The notes under the pieces were generated by a model. It had not been told where the DNA came from. It did not search any database and saw nothing but the letters and a program-made list of their open reading frames with translations. Shown here one piece after another: positions 24,701-33,326 of a stretch of 64,000 bases of DNA (its first letter is position 1; each line of letters opens with the position of its first letter). This DNA comes from Mauremys mutica (Eukaryota > Chordata > Testudines > Geoemydidae): the NCBI RefSeq assembly GCF_020497125.1, contig NC_059094.1, positions 3,575,733-3,639,732 on the forward strand. The letters run 5' to 3'. The position numbers were made by a program, and so were the translations under genes.

Positions 24701-26196
24701 GTTCCAGGGAGCTTGGGAGGGTGATGTGGGCCTTAGCCAGCTGCTGGGATCAGAGCCCCCCGGGGCAGTGCAGGATTGCTCCTCCCAGTTTATTCTGCAG
24801 GCCCTCACCCAGTCCGGGTTTAAATATCCCAAGCAGTGGGTGTTCCAACACTTCCATTTGGGGAATAAGATCACAGTTGACTAGAGCTCACATGCAAGAC
24901 TCTAGCTCCCATACAAAATATGGTTTAGGTCTGATCTACACTATGAACGGGACCGTACTGTAACTGGATGAGGGAATAGCTGTGTTGTAACTGGGGGCCC
25001 TGACTCAATTATCTACCTGAAAAGGGGAAAATGTGCTGGTGCCCTTCTTTGCTTCTTTACAGTGAATAAAGAAGGCCCCAAAGTATAATTTTTATAAACT
25101 CCTCTGTTTGGTCCGTTAGAAATGCAACATTTATTTGTCCTGGAAGACTCTCTGGAAGGCTGGAGAACTAGTAAAGGAGAGATCACAGGAGCCCAGAGAG
25201 TGAATGCTGGGAGACAGAGCAGCAGGGGTTTTAACCAGACTGTTTAAAGCTCTGCTTTCGCTTTGATTTTGTGAACACCTGGTAACTTTCCTGAGCAATG
25301 AACAGTTTGGCAAAAGGCAGCCTGAGTAAAGATTCTGCCCCCATCTCCTCCAGGAAGGGCTCCTGCTTACAGTAACCCTGCACCCTCCCCCACACCCCCT
25401 GCAAACGCCACAAGCTTGAGATTTCTGTGGTAAAAACAAACACCCCAAGCGCCCTGCCGGCCCTTCTCCATCCAGCATAAAGATGCAAAGTGGGGGCACA
25501 AATCCAGTTTTAGTTAAACTCTTTTAAAGCTGCCCCTGCAGGATACTCAGGTCTGAGATGCCTTTAACCCTGGGCCCCCTTAACAGCCCTTTGTACACGG
25601 CCTGTTACTTGGCAGGATAAAGCCCCCAGCATGATGGCCGGGCCCCCAAGCAGAGCCAACATCCATCCAGAACTGCCCTGCTGGAATTGGCCAGAGCCTG
25701 CCAGACACTGCTGAAGCCCAGCCCCATCACAGCCCTGGCTGAATTGGTCATTCCCAGTGTTGTTTCTGTGCTCTTTGCCCTAACACTCCTCTTGGTCTCC
25801 TCTTTCTTGTTGCAGGATGTAGTGACTTACTATTTAAACCTAACCCATGCTAACCTGGTGGCCCCAAGCTGGGAGAGAGAGTATCGGCTGACTGAAGCCT
25901 TCCAGGTGCCTAACGGGTCAGCATGCTCCATGCACATGGTGCTGGAGAAGATCTCAAAGGACAAGCACTACTTACAGCAGTACTATCAGTTTAACTCAGT
26001 CAAGTATGACCTCACAGAGTGTGACGAGAGCTGCCAGACTGATCATATCTGTGCTATCAGGGAAGTTGATTTTCTAAAATACGATGAATGCATTAAAGCC
26101 AGGAGCTTCACAGCTGTATCCACTCTGCCAGCAAAACCCCTTTTATTTCTCTGCTCACTGCTGGGCCTCCTCAGCTTCCAGAGGCCCCTCTGGTGA
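680..26196 (+). CDS. SMPDL3B: SMPDL3B, acid sphingomyelinase-like phosphodiesterase 3B (8 coding exons)
   Basis: Coding exons join(680-746, 14546-14759, 18539-18636, 20551-20694, 21615-21787, 21949-22129, 24364-24497, 25816-26196) keep one frame for 464 codons including the stop, giving 463 aa; the human protein is about 455 aa. Metallophosphatase residues are visible in order: D30-x-H32 (TDLHLD), D95 (WTGDD), the GNHD block at 135-138, GH at 237-238 and GHHHTD at 278-283. These bind the two-metal (Zn) centre of the calcineurin-like phosphoesterase fold. The N-terminus is hydrophobic, as in a signal peptide. N-glycosylation sequons include NSS at 74-76 and NLT at 116-118. The last ~20 residues are hydrophobic after a short spacer, which fits the GPI-anchor signal known for the mammalian protein. 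The family hydrolyses phosphodiester or phosphoramidate substrates at the cell surface, and mammalian SMPDL3B dampens Toll-like-receptor signalling (family knowledge). All introns are GT-AG except intron 4, which starts with GC. Exon 1 is the least certain part. Confidence 0.93.
747..2184. other. SMPDL3B: SMPDL3B intron 1, left part
   Basis: Non-coding; a short (gt) run near 1245-1265 and a CAGGGCCGGCTTCTAGGGC-like hAT end at 1903 without a partner are all I see. Next to the PLE fragment, 2560-2830 is G/C-skewed sequence with a repeated gtgctccagggctgg-type word, probably an unclassified interspersed repeat. Confidence 0.35.
2196..2314 (+). mobile_element. PLE 3'-end fragment with 11-bp target duplication
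   Basis: It is the last ~120 bp of the same PLE type as 38497-40510, running from the degraded hammerhead (TGATGA, stem gtgggt/acccac, AAAA in place of GAAA) to the tail ctctgatac. ATAGATAGTTG is repeated at 2185-2195 and 2315-2325, so this short piece integrated as a heavily truncated copy. Confidence 0.85.
3095..5486 (-). mobile_element. CR1-family LINE, degraded
   Basis: The minus-strand sequence includes the CR1 3' end (near 3095), reverse-transcriptase remnants and, towards 5100-5230, endonuclease-domain sequence resembling that of the copy at 47.7-50.7 kb (AT-rich 'IDIIGITET' block). Many stops and indels leave no usable frame. It belongs to the older of the CR1 subfamilies in this window and lies in SMPDL3B intron 1. 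Confidence 0.8.
5487..6560 (-). mobile_element. CR1 LINE, 5'-truncated, long open RT fragment
   Basis: The 3' end carries the CR1 signature (repeated agaatc/agcatag words, plus-strand view gttggaagggacctcagg). A 311-codon frame (complement 5574-6509) encodes the C-terminal half of reverse transcriptase: [28 protein letters not shown] (catalytic DD), then [23 protein letters not shown] and [13 protein letters not shown]. The lack of stops suggests a recent insertion. It abuts the older CR1 at 3095-5486. Confidence 0.88.
5574..6509 (-). pseudogene. CR1 reverse transcriptase, C-terminal fragment
   Basis: An open 311-codon frame starting inside the RT domain at [20 protein letters not shown]. 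The endonuclease domain and first RT motifs are absent because the copy is 5'-truncated. The FADD catalytic motif is intact, but no complete enzyme can be made. Confidence 0.85.
7600..7807. mobile_element. TA-flanked MITE (complete copy) plus an inverted partial copy
   Basis: A 118-bp copy (7600-7717) has ends ggGTGAGCAG... / ...CTGGTCACTC and TA on both sides. The same family is found at 11026-11143 and 61662-61780. A second, 5'-lacking copy in the opposite direction follows (about 7733-7807, ending ctggtcaccc then TA). The TA duplication and short ends suggest a Tc1/mariner derivative. Confidence 0.75.
8389..9133. mobile_element. Nested hAT-type element
   Basis: The ends CAGGGGTCGGCAACCT (8389) and AGGTTGCCGACCCCTG (ending 9133) are near-perfect inverted repeats. 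The flanks gtataaaa / gtatagac are an imperfect 8-bp duplication. The interior (8440-8995) is GC-rich with degenerate repeats of a cccgctgccagtctggggtt-like word and has no transposase. Confidence 0.8.
10816..10933. mobile_element. Small inverted-repeat element
   Basis: Ends agggttaccatacgtctgta / tacagatgtatgttaaccct form a ~25-bp imperfect terminal inverted repeat that continues as tattttcc/ggaaaata. The family is not recognised; it may be another Tc1/mariner-type MITE. It is nested in the hAT element at 10725-13757. Confidence 0.6.
11026..11143. mobile_element. TA-flanked MITE, same family
   Basis: GGGTGACCAGATGTCC to TGTCTGCTCACCC, TA at both ends, with the internal cttatatgggctcctattacc block. 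It is nested inside the hAT element 10725-13757. Confidence 0.75.
11290..13430. repeat. G-rich minisatellite (G-quadruplex-prone)
   Basis: Degenerate tandem units built from ggcaggggctgtggca, ggctgcgggcaggggg and tgcagcaggggcaggg words, G-rich on the plus strand throughout. Unit arrangement is higher-order: simple ~18-bp units in the left half and ~40-60-bp composite units in the right half. Runs of 4-7 G recur every 10-20 bases. All six frames stay open for hundreds of codons because the units lack stops; the implied Gly/Ala/Arg- or Pro/Cys/His-rich proteins are artefacts. Confidence 0.93.
14225..14395 (+). mobile_element. MIR-type (CORE) SINE remnant
   Basis: It contains the hallmark series attatccccttgttacagat, actgaggcttggagaga and ccaggtcacacagaaagtct found in MIR/CORE-SINEs of amniotes. 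It is an ancient copy lying 150 bp upstream of SMPDL3B exon 2. Confidence 0.7.
14546..14759 (+). CDS. SMPDL3B: SMPDL3B exon 2
   Basis: It is bounded by tttggcag and gtaagg, and enters in phase 1. It encodes the first metal-binding motif (DLH), the CPSAG and NYMCDSPW blocks, the NSS glycosylation sequon and the end of the block that precedes the GDD motif (FILWTG). Confidence 0.95.
14995..16740 (-). mobile_element. Old CR1 3' end interrupted by a younger CR1
   Basis: The outer, diverged CR1 is seen at 14995-15205 and resumes at about 16331 (...cctaaatttattca joined to tggccaatttgtaccc). The insert at 15206-16330 is a younger copy with the standard 3' end and RT sequence. A 5-bp attca/tttca match at the edges may be the target duplication. 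Further old CR1 sequence runs to ~16740. All is in SMPDL3B intron 2. Confidence 0.75.
15206..16330 (-). mobile_element. Younger CR1 LINE inserted in older CR1
   Basis: The RT fragment is split by a frameshift near 15740: complement 15291-15749 encodes [16 protein letters not shown] to the C-terminus, and complement 15631-16167 encodes [12 protein letters not shown] through KFADDTKL and [11 protein letters not shown]. It is closely related to the copy at 5487-6560. Confidence 0.85.
17367..17870 (-). mobile_element. Solo LTR of an endogenous retrovirus (6-bp target duplication)
   Basis: A 504-bp TG...CA element flanked by AAGGCA at 17361-17366 and 17871-17876. On the minus strand it begins tgacaatgcacagc, has AATAAA (complement 17478-17483) about 115 bp before its end, and ends gcaacaca. 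No retroviral genes are present; a solo LTR arises by recombination between the two LTRs of a provirus. It lies in SMPDL3B intron 2. Confidence 0.75.
18539..18636 (+). CDS. SMPDL3B: SMPDL3B exon 3
   Basis: A 98-nt exon after ttttccag, with donor gtacga. It supplies D95 of the WTGDD metal motif and the amphipathic stretch through KQVFP. Phases (2 in, 1 out) agree with both neighbours. Confidence 0.93.
19365..19855. repeat. Minisatellite of ~53-58 bp units
   Basis: About nine units with the pattern gagtgcccaccctgaacag, ctcctcgccaggggctcacc, ctacagcccccc. Units differ mainly in the length of the C run and in one short deletion of ctc. It lies in SMPDL3B intron 3. The high similarity between units suggests recent expansion and likely length polymorphism. 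Confidence 0.9.
20244..20456. mobile_element. Short hAT-type MITE with perfect 8-bp target duplication
   Basis: Ends CAGGGCCGGCTCCAGGCA and GGGAGCCGGCCTTG. CCCTGAGT is duplicated at 20236-20243 and 20457-20464. The core contains gcttggagcggcaa and a T run. It lies 94 bp upstream of SMPDL3B exon 4. Confidence 0.88.
20551..20694 (+). CDS. SMPDL3B: SMPDL3B exon 4 (GC donor)
   Basis: It follows ttctccag and encodes the GNHD catalytic block and the [16 protein letters not shown] region. The frame requires it to end at GCAG followed by gcatgc, so the donor is GC rather than GT. The nearest GT (20703) would shift the frame of exon 5. Confidence 0.9.
21615..21787 (+). CDS. SMPDL3B: SMPDL3B exon 5
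   Basis: It follows ttttgcag and has donor gtaaaa. It encodes the GAFYSEKL block, the IVLNTNLYY strand and the QFQWLEDVL helix, all typical of the SMPDL3 family. Confidence 0.95.
21949..22129 (+). CDS. SMPDL3B: SMPDL3B exon 6
   Basis: It lies between tgttctag and gtacca and is separated from exon 5 by only 161 bp. It carries the GH ([11 protein letters not shown]) and GHHHTDSF metal-binding motifs, the most diagnostic part of the protein. Confidence 0.96.
22839..22931 (-). mobile_element. PLE 3'-end fragment
   Basis: A minus-strand match to the PLE end: gtggcacctta, gactaacagacgtttt, a degraded hammerhead with GACA in place of GAAA. GGGTGCAGGAG flanks it at 22828-22838 and 22932-22942. The surrounding repeat also contains similar words, so the duplication is less certain than for the other copies. 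Confidence 0.7.
23784..24280 (-). mobile_element. Solo LTR of an endogenous retrovirus (4-bp target duplication)
   Basis: A 497-bp element with TGTTG...CAACA ends and CAAG at 23780-23783 and 24281-24284. On the minus strand it has a TATA-like tataaatgctggg, then an AATAAA about 80 bp later, then a GC-rich U5 end. No retroviral genes remain. It lies in SMPDL3B intron 6, antisense to the gene and 83 bp upstream of exon 7. Confidence 0.85.
24364..24497 (+). CDS. SMPDL3B: SMPDL3B exon 7
   Basis: It follows ccattcag and has donor gtgggaga. It encodes [12 protein letters not shown] and the [11 protein letters not shown] strand, ending at LQVK in phase 0. Confidence 0.95.
25816..26196 (+). CDS. SMPDL3B: SMPDL3B exon 8 (C-terminus, GPI signal)
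   Basis: It follows tgttgcag. It encodes the C-terminal domain with its paired cysteines (ECDESC, DHICAI, DECI) and ends in a hydrophobic tail ([13 protein letters not shown]) before TGA. The tail has the form of a GPI-attachment signal. Confidence 0.95.
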   Translation, partial: DVVTYYLNLTHANLVAPSWEREYRLTEAFQVPNGSACSMHMVLEKISKDKHYLQQYYQFNSVKYDLTECDESCQTDHICAIREVDFLKYDECIKARSFTAVSTLPAKPLLFLCSLLGLLSFQRPLW

Positions 26197-26335
26197 CTCT
26201 GACTAGGTGGAGGCCTGTGCAAACAGAGAATGCAGCACATAAATCAACATCAGCAAATGCCTCAGTGGGTAGAACTTACTCTGGAAGAGGATGAAATCTA
26301 TTGTCATTGCAGGGGTTTTATGACATGATTTTTCT

Positions 26336-26341
26336 AATAAA
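26336..26341 (+). terminator. SMPDL3B: Polyadenylation signal of SMPDL3B
   Basis: AATAAA lies 140 bp after the SMPDL3B stop, followed by a GT-rich stretch (gttgttgggtttgg) as expected for a downstream element. Confidence 0.75.
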
Positions 26342-26829
26342 GGTTGTTGGGTTTGGAAGGGATGGTGTCCTGCCTGGTGCTTTCTAACCAGGAAGGTGGG
26401 TGAGGAAATTGCTGTTCACCCCACCATGACATGAGCGGGGACCTCAAGAGTTCCATAATCTTTAACTCAACCTGCTAAAAAGTGTGGAACTACAGTCTGC
26501 TTTGTCACTAGGATTGTAGCCCAAGTGCAGTAACTTGAGTTAAGAACATGCCTTTTTTCCTAGTGACAAGGAGACCACAGAGGCTGGGTGGGTGGCAATG
26601 TGGGGCAGCAGGATAGGTTGTGATGCATAAGCCAAGACAGCTGGGTGCGGTTCGTTATTCTGACACTTATTTACCATGTAAACTTGAGCAAGTCTCTTAG
26701 GCCAAGATTTTCCAATGTCAATGCCTAACCTTAGGTTCCAAAATAAATGTCCAATTTTTAAGTGGTGCACTCCCAGCATTACCCCAGGAACAGATCTAAG
26801 GGTCCCAGAGTAGCCCTTCTGTTGCTTAC

Positions 26830-27995
26830 ATGGATTGGTAACTGGTTAAAAGATAGGGAACAAAGGGTAGGAATACATGGTCAGTTTTCAGAATGGAGAG
26901 AGGTAAACAGTGGTGTCCCCTAGGGGTCTGTACTGGGACCAGTCCTATTCAACATATTCATAAACGATCTGGAAAAAGGGGTAAATGGTGAGGTGGTAAA
27001 ATTTACAGATAAGTATTTTTGTATCAAGATAGTTATGTCCTAGGCAGACTGTGAAGAGCTACAAAAAGATCTCTCAAAACTGGGTGATTGGGCAACAAAA
27101 TGGCGAATGACATTCAATGTTGATAAATGCAAAGTAATGCACATTAGGAAACATAATCCTAACTATACATATCAAATTATGGGGTCTAAATTAGCTGTTA
27201 CCAGTCAAGAAAGAGATCTTGGAGTCATTGTGGATAATTCTCTGAAAATATCCACTCAATGTGCAGCAGCAGTCAAAAAAGCGAACAGAATGTCTGGAAT
27301 CATTACACAAGGGATAGATAATAAGACAGAAAATATCATATTGCCTCTATATAAATCCATCGTATGCCCACATCTTGAATACTGTGTGCAGATGTGGGTG
27401 CCCCATCTCAAAAAATATATACTGGAATTGGAAAAGATTCAGAAAAGGGCAACAAAAATGATTAGGGAGTATGGAACAGCTTCTGTAAGTGGTGAGATTA
27501 ATAAGGCTGGGACTTTTCAGCCTGGAAAAGAGATGACTAAGGGGTGATATGATTGAGGTCTATAAAATCATGACTGGTGTGGAAGAAATAAACAAGGAAG
27601 TGTTATTTACTCCTTCTCATAGCACAAGAACTAGGGGTCACCAAGTGAAATTAATAGGCAGCAGGATTAAAACAAACAAAAGGAAGTATTTTCTCACACA
27701 ACGCACAGTCAACCTGTGGAACTCTTTGCCAGAGGATGTTGTGAAGGCCAAGACTATAACACGGTTCAAAAACAAACTAGATAAATTCATGGAGGATAGG
27801 TCCATCAATGGCTATTAGCCAGAATGGGCAGGAATGGTGTCCCTAGCCTCTCTTTGCCAGAAGCTGGGCATGAGTGACAGGGGATGGATCACTTGATGAT
27901 TACCTGTTCTGTTCATTCCCTCTGGGGCACCTGGCATTGTCGGCCACTGGGCTAGATGGACCTTTGGTCTGACCCAGTATGGCCGTTCTTATGGT
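26830..27995 (+). mobile_element. CR1 LINE (older subfamily), 5'-truncated
   Basis: It starts within RT (gactgggac ... [12 protein letters not shown]) and runs to the CR1 3' end (ctgacccagtatggccgttc). The frame is broken into 27107-27547 ([34 protein letters not shown]) and 27549-27818 ([20 protein letters not shown] to the end), with earlier stops. It lies just downstream of SMPDL3B. Confidence 0.85.
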
Positions 27996-28035
27996 CCCCA
28001 AATGTTAACCTATTAATCTGTTCATGCAAGGTAAA

Positions 28036-28880
28036 GAATGTCATCCGCCCTCAGCAAGTTTGCGGATGACACTAAGCTAGGGGGAGAGGTAGACACTCTG
28101 GAGGGTAGGGATAAGGTCCAGAGTGACCTACACAGATTGGAGGATTGGCCCAAAAGAAATCTGATGAGTTCAACATGGACAAATGCAGAGTCCTGCACTT
28201 AGGACAGAAGAATCCCATGCACTGCTACAGGCTGGGGACCAACTGGCTAAGCAGCAGTTCTGCAGAAAAGGACCTGGGGATTACAGCGGATGAGAAGCTG
28301 GATATGAGTCAACAGTGTGCCCTTGTTGTCAAGAAGGCTAACGACATATTGGGCTGCATTAGTAGGGGCATTGCCAGCAGATTGAGGGAAGTGATTATTC
28401 CCCTCTATTCAGCATTGGTGAGGCCACATCTGGAGTACTGCGTCCACTGCTGGGGCCCCCACTACAGAAAGGATGTGGACAAAATTGGAGATAGTCCAGC
28501 GGAGGGCAACAAAAATGATCAGGGGGCTGGGGCACATGACATACGGGGAGAGGCTGAGGGAACTGGGGTTATTTAGTCTGCAGAAGAGAAGAGTGAGGGG
28601 GGATTGGATAGCAGCCTTCAACTACCTGAACGGGGGTTCCAAAGAGGATGGAGCTCAGCTATTCTCAGTGGTGGCAGATGACAGAACAAGGAGCAATGGT
28701 CTTAAATTGCAGTGGAGGAGGTGTAGTTGGATATTGGGAAAAACTTTACTAGGAGGGTGGTGAAGCACTGGAATGGGTTACCTTGGGAGGTGGTGGAATC
28801 TCCATCCTTAGAGGTTTTTAAGTCCCAGCTTGACAAAGCCTTGTCTGGGATGATTTAGTTGGGGTTGGTCCTGCACTCGA
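28036..28880 (+). mobile_element. CR1 LINE (younger-type subfamily), 5'-truncated
   Basis: Plus-strand RT remnants: KFADDT near the start, HLGQKNPMHCYRLGTNWL, VDEKLDMSQQC-like block, [11 protein letters not shown], and the end of the protein near 28850. Frameshifts occur around 28480 and 28730. It follows the previous CR1 directly. Confidence 0.82.
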
Positions 28881-29137
28881 AGTGCCATAGTGGGGAATTA
28901 GCCTTGACAACTGTACTAGAGGGTCAGTCCATCTGCTGCCTCAGCAGCATCCCCCACACTGTAGAGAGAATGTCAGTTACAGGCTACACAGCCAGGCTAT
29001 GCCCCCTGCCCTGAACCCTGCTCCCAAATAGATACACTTAACTCTCCATACAGCTCCAGCACCCACTCATTGCCAGAATAGTCCCCACCAGCCCACGAGT
29101 GGGGGAATGGCAGTAACTGACTGGGCACCATGGTAGG

Positions 29138-29268
29138 CAGGGGCGGCTCTAGGCATTTTGCCGCCCCAAGCACGGCAGGCAGGCTGCCTGCGGAGGGTCT
29201 GCTGAAGCCGTGGGACCAAGCACGCGCCAAGCACGTGCTTGGCATTCTGAGGGCTGGAGCTGCCTCTG
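29138..29268. mobile_element. Short hAT-type MITE with perfect 8-bp target duplication
   Basis: Ends CAGGGGCGGCTCTAGGCA and GGCTGGAGCTGCCTCTG; ATGGTAGG is duplicated at 29130-29137 and 29269-29276. Length 131 bp. Confidence 0.87.
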
Positions 29269-29289
29269 ATGGTAGGGTCAGGGAGATGT

Positions 29290-29410
29290 CATAGAATCAC
29301 AGAATAGAGACTTCAGGAGGTGTCTAGTCCAACCCCCTGCTCAAAGCAGGACAAATCCACAAATAAATCATCCCAGCCTGGTCAAGCCTGACCTTAAAAT
29401 GTCCTTCCTC
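29290..29410 (-). mobile_element. CR1 3'-end fragment
   Basis: About 120 bp matching the CR1 3' end seen at 5487 and 15206 (tcatagaatcacagaat, ctagtccaaccccctgctc), with small deletions. Confidence 0.7.
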
Positions 29411-29569
29411 TGTACCCTGATTCAAACGGCTTCTGGTGCTGGATCCTAGAAGGAATTGTTCGGCCTGAGGCCCTCCAAATTCACAATGGGATGGCATGTA
29501 GGGATGCCCCAGGGAGCAGACGGAGTAACACTGCCCCCATATTGCTGAGCTGTGGTACCAAACTCTCAG

Positions 29570-29805
29570 CAGTTAGGCAGGGCAGTGCTCTCAGGGGAGC
29601 CCCCAGGATGCAGCAGGTGGGTGCTGGCTCCCAGAGGCTGGGGAGTGCTTAAAAGGGAGCCCCCAGGATGCAGCAGGTGGGTGCAGGCTCCCAGGGAATG
29701 GGAGGGTGCTCAGAGGGGAGCCCCCAGGATGCAGCGGGTGGTGCTGGCTCCCAGAGGAAAGTCCCCAGGAAGTAGCAGGTGGGTGCTGGCTCCTGGGGCA
29801 ACAGG
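29570..29805. repeat. Minisatellite of ~60 bp units
   Basis: About four units with gagcccccaggatgcagca, ggtgggtgctggctcccag and a variable linker. They are diverged at the right end. Confidence 0.8.
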
Positions 29806-30049
29806 GTGAGGTAACCCACGCTAGGTATGCAGGCAGTGCTTTCCCCAGGAATTGAAATTAAGGGGGGTGTTCAAATTTACAGGGAGGGCATCAGGGCCAA
29901 TGAATAAAGTAAATTTCTTTAGGATAATGCAAATTTAACAAAAACATAACAGGTCTAGACTTCTAAAAACATAATTTTTAAAAAAAATGTATTTAATTTA
30001 AATTGACTTTTGAAAAGTAAGCCATCATAGGATAAGAGGGAAGGTCCTC

Positions 30050-31435
30050 TCATGGATCAGTAACTGGTTAAAAAAGATGGGAAACAAAGGGTAGGAATAA
30101 ATTATCAGTTTTCAGAATGGAGAGAGATAAACAGTGGTATCCCTGAGGGGTCGGTACTGGGACCAGTGCTGTTCAACATACTCATAAATGATTTGGAAAA
30201 ATGGGTAAACAGTGAGGTGACAAAATTTGCAGATGATACAAAACTATTCAAGACGGTTAAGTCCTAGGCTGACTGCGAAGAGCTACAAAGGGATCTACAA
30301 AACTGGGTGACTGGGCAACAAAAATGGCAGATGAAATTCAAAGCTGATAAATGCCAAGTAATGCACATTGGAAAACAATCTCAACTATACATACAAAATG
30401 AAGGAGTCTGAATTATCTGCTAACACTCAAGAAAGAGATCTTGGAGTCATTGTGGATAGTTCTCTGAAAACATCAACTCAATGTGCAGCGGCAGTCAGTG
30501 ATTCCCAACATTCTGTTTGCTTTTTAAAAAAGAACAGGAGTACTTGTGGCACCTTAGAGACTAACATATCTATTTGAGCATAAGCTTTTGTGGGCTCCAG
30601 CCCACTTCATCGGATGTAGCTCACAAAAGCTTATGCTCAAATACATTTGTTAGTCTAAGGTGCTACAAGTACTCCTGTTCTTTTTGCAGATACAGACTAA
30701 CACGGCTGCTACTCTGAAACCTTTGATTTTTTAAGAAAGGGATAGATAATAAGAGAAAATATCATATTGCCTCTGTATAAATCCATGGTACGTGTACACC
30801 TTGAATACTGTGTGCAGATCTGGTCACCCCATCCCAAAAAAGATATATTGGAATTGGAAAAGGTACAGAGACGGGCAACTAAAATGATTAGGGGTATGAA
30901 ATAGGAGGAGAAATTAAAATGACTGGGAATTTTCAGCTTAGAAAAGAGACGACTAAGGGCGGATATGATAGAGGTCTATAAAATCTTGACTGGTGTGAAG
31001 AAAGTGAATAAGGAAATATTATTTAATCCTTCACATAACACAAGAACTAGCAGTCACCCAATGAAATTAATAGGCAGCAGGTTTTTTAAAAAAACAAAAG
31101 GAAGTACTTCTTCACACAACATAAAGTCAACCTGTGGAACTCTTTGCCAGAGGATGCTGTGAAGACCAAAACTATAACAGGATTAAAAAAAGAACTAGAT
31201 AAATTCCCGGAGAATAGGTCCATCAGTGGCTATTAGCCAAGATGGGGAGGGATGAATGGCCTTAGCCTGTTTGCCAGAAGCTGGGAATGGGCAACAGGGG
31301 ATGGATCACTTGATGATTCCCTGTTCTGTTCATTCCCTCTGAAGCACCTGGCCTTGACCACTGTCGGAAGACAGGATACTGGGCTATATGGACCATTGGT
31401 CTGACCCAGTATGACCATTCTTATGTAAAAATTAA
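30050..31435 (+). mobile_element. CR1 LINE interrupted by PLE pair
   Basis: RT sequence (GNKGVGINYQFSEW-like start, [45 protein letters not shown]) is interrupted at 30494-30722 and resumes ([16 protein letters not shown], then [18 protein letters not shown]) to the 3' end gacccagtatgaccattc. Several frameshifts. Confidence 0.82.
30494..30722. mobile_element. Head-to-head pair of PLE 3' ends with an inverted CR1 piece
   Basis: Two PLE ends face away from a centre at about 30604. The left arm carries a hammerhead-like motif (30576-30619, minus strand, with CCGATGA and AAAA core changes). The right arm starts inside hammerhead stem II. Bases 30494-30527 are the reverse complement of the CR1 segment that is missing here (compare 27268-27302), so part of the host CR1 was flipped together with the left arm. 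The whole lies in the CR1 copy at 30050-31435. Confidence 0.7.
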
Positions 31436-31439
31436 TTAT

Positions 31440-32640
31440 AATAATAAAAATGTTTAGTACAGAAACTCCCCAACATCATGACCTCTCAAGATAGCAACGA
31501 TGTGAGAGAACAACCTTGGCAAATAATGCATTTGAAAAATCTTGGCCTACTAGGAAACATATTTATATAAGTTTCCATTCCCAGTCACAAATCTAGCATT
31601 CTGGAGCAAAGGCACTAAAATATAGTCCAACAAACAAATGTTTATTTAACGTGCCCCTCACTTTTCCCTCCAGCGCACCCCACTCACCGGTGTTGTCCTT
31701 GGTCAGTGGAGACTCAGAGCTCAGAGGTGCTTTCACGTGAGTTCACCTCCCAAGTGGGGGGCAAGAAGGCACCTTGCTCGTTCCTCCAGCTGCTCACTGT
31801 TCGCTCTGCCACGGCTGTTCGTTGTGCCACCGGTCACTCCACCACTCTGTTGCCAATGGCCCTGCACAGTCACCTTCTGCTGCCACCTGCCACTGTGACC
31901 TCTGGGAATTGGTCTCTTGAGGTTCCAGCCCTCAGTGATTTCAGCTCAGCTCTCAGTGGGGGAACCTGATTGCTAGTGCAGTCTGGGCCGTCTCTTCCAC
32001 AGGAACACTATCCTCACAGCAGGACTAAGCACTTAGACCTGATTGTCAGTGATTTCAGCTGCAGTGGTCACTTAACAGAACAAAGGACTAGCTATGGAGC
32101 CTAATCAGCTCTGTCTTTAAACAGTGGAGAGAGACAGGTCCCCACCCTCTCTTTTGATGCCCTCAATCAGCACAGGATAAGTACAGTTCTACTGCCATTT
32201 ACTCATACAATAAGAACAACATTTCATTCCCCCCCACCCCTCATTCAAGTGATTTGTAACCCAACCCCAGCCAAAATCTATCACTTGGGCAACACAGCTC
32301 TGTTTGCTGGCTACCTAGGTAAATTAGGTGTGAATGTAAATACAATCTGGTCCTGAAGCCTTTCCCCCCAGCCCCCAGCTCATCACTAGCTGTCAGGGAG
32401 AGCTCATTTAGACTTTGCTTACAAATCATCATTTGAAATTATTAGGTTGGCCAACATCACCGAAATGAATGCACTGACACTGTCATAAAAAACAACAGCT
32501 GTATAAGGAAGCTAGTCTACGTTCATACTTTTCAAATCTATTATACTTTCAGATACACATATTTTATCATATACTGTATATGCTTTTAAAGTGTGTATTA
32601 ATGTTTCAATTTCAATTCAAATTTCCAAAAAGTCACTAAA
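31440..32640. other. Intergenic, SMPDL3B to RPA2
   Basis: No gene seen. It is AT-rich to 31650 and then unique-looking sequence with short open frames of no recognisable content. Together with 29830-30050 it may be an older repeat split by the CR1 at 30050-31435. Confidence 0.3.
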
Positions 32641-32730
32641 TTGGCATGTTTCAGAGTAGCAGACATGTTAGTCTGTATCCACAAAAAGAACAGGAGTACT
32701 TGTGGCACCTTAGAGACTAACAAATGTATT

Positions 32731-32766
32731 TGAGCATAAGCTTTCGTGGGCCCACTTCATCAGATG
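32731..32766 (-). ncRNA. Hammerhead-ribozyme-like motif, intact core
   Basis: On the minus strand: CTGATGA, GTGGGCCCAC (stem II with its loop lost or very short), GAAA, AGC-TTAT-GCT, then C at the cleavage position. It matches the hammerhead core at every conserved position I can check, apart from one extra A after CUGATGA. It is the best candidate for activity in the window, although the collapsed stem-II loop may impair it. Confidence 0.65.
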
Positions 32767-33326
32767 CATACAATGGAACTTACAGTGAGGAGATATATAT
32801 ACATACAGAGAACATGAAAAGGTGGGAGTTGCCCAACCAGCTCTAAGAGGCTAATTAATTAAGATGCGCTATTGTCAGCAGGAGAAAAAAAACTTTTGTA
32901 GTGATAATCAAGATAACCCATTTAAGACAGTTTGACAAGAAGGTGTGAGGATACTTAACATGGGGAAATAGATTCAATGTGTGTAATGGCTCAGACATTC
33001 CCAGTCTCTATTTAAGCCTAAATTGATTGTATCTAGTTTGCATATTAATTCAAGTTCAGCAGTTTCTAGTTGGAGTCTGTTTTTGAAGCTTTTCTGTTAC
33101 AAAATTGCCACCTTTAAATTTGTTACTGAATGGCCAGAGAGATTGAAGTGTTCTCGTACTGGTTTTTGAATGTTATGATTCCTGATCTCAGATTTGTGTC
33201 CATTTATTCTTTTGCGTAGAGACTGTCCGGTTTGGCCAATGTACATGGCAGAGGGGCATTGCTGGCACATGATGGCATATATCACATTGGTAGATGTACA
33301 GGTGAATGAGCCGCTGATGGTGTGGC

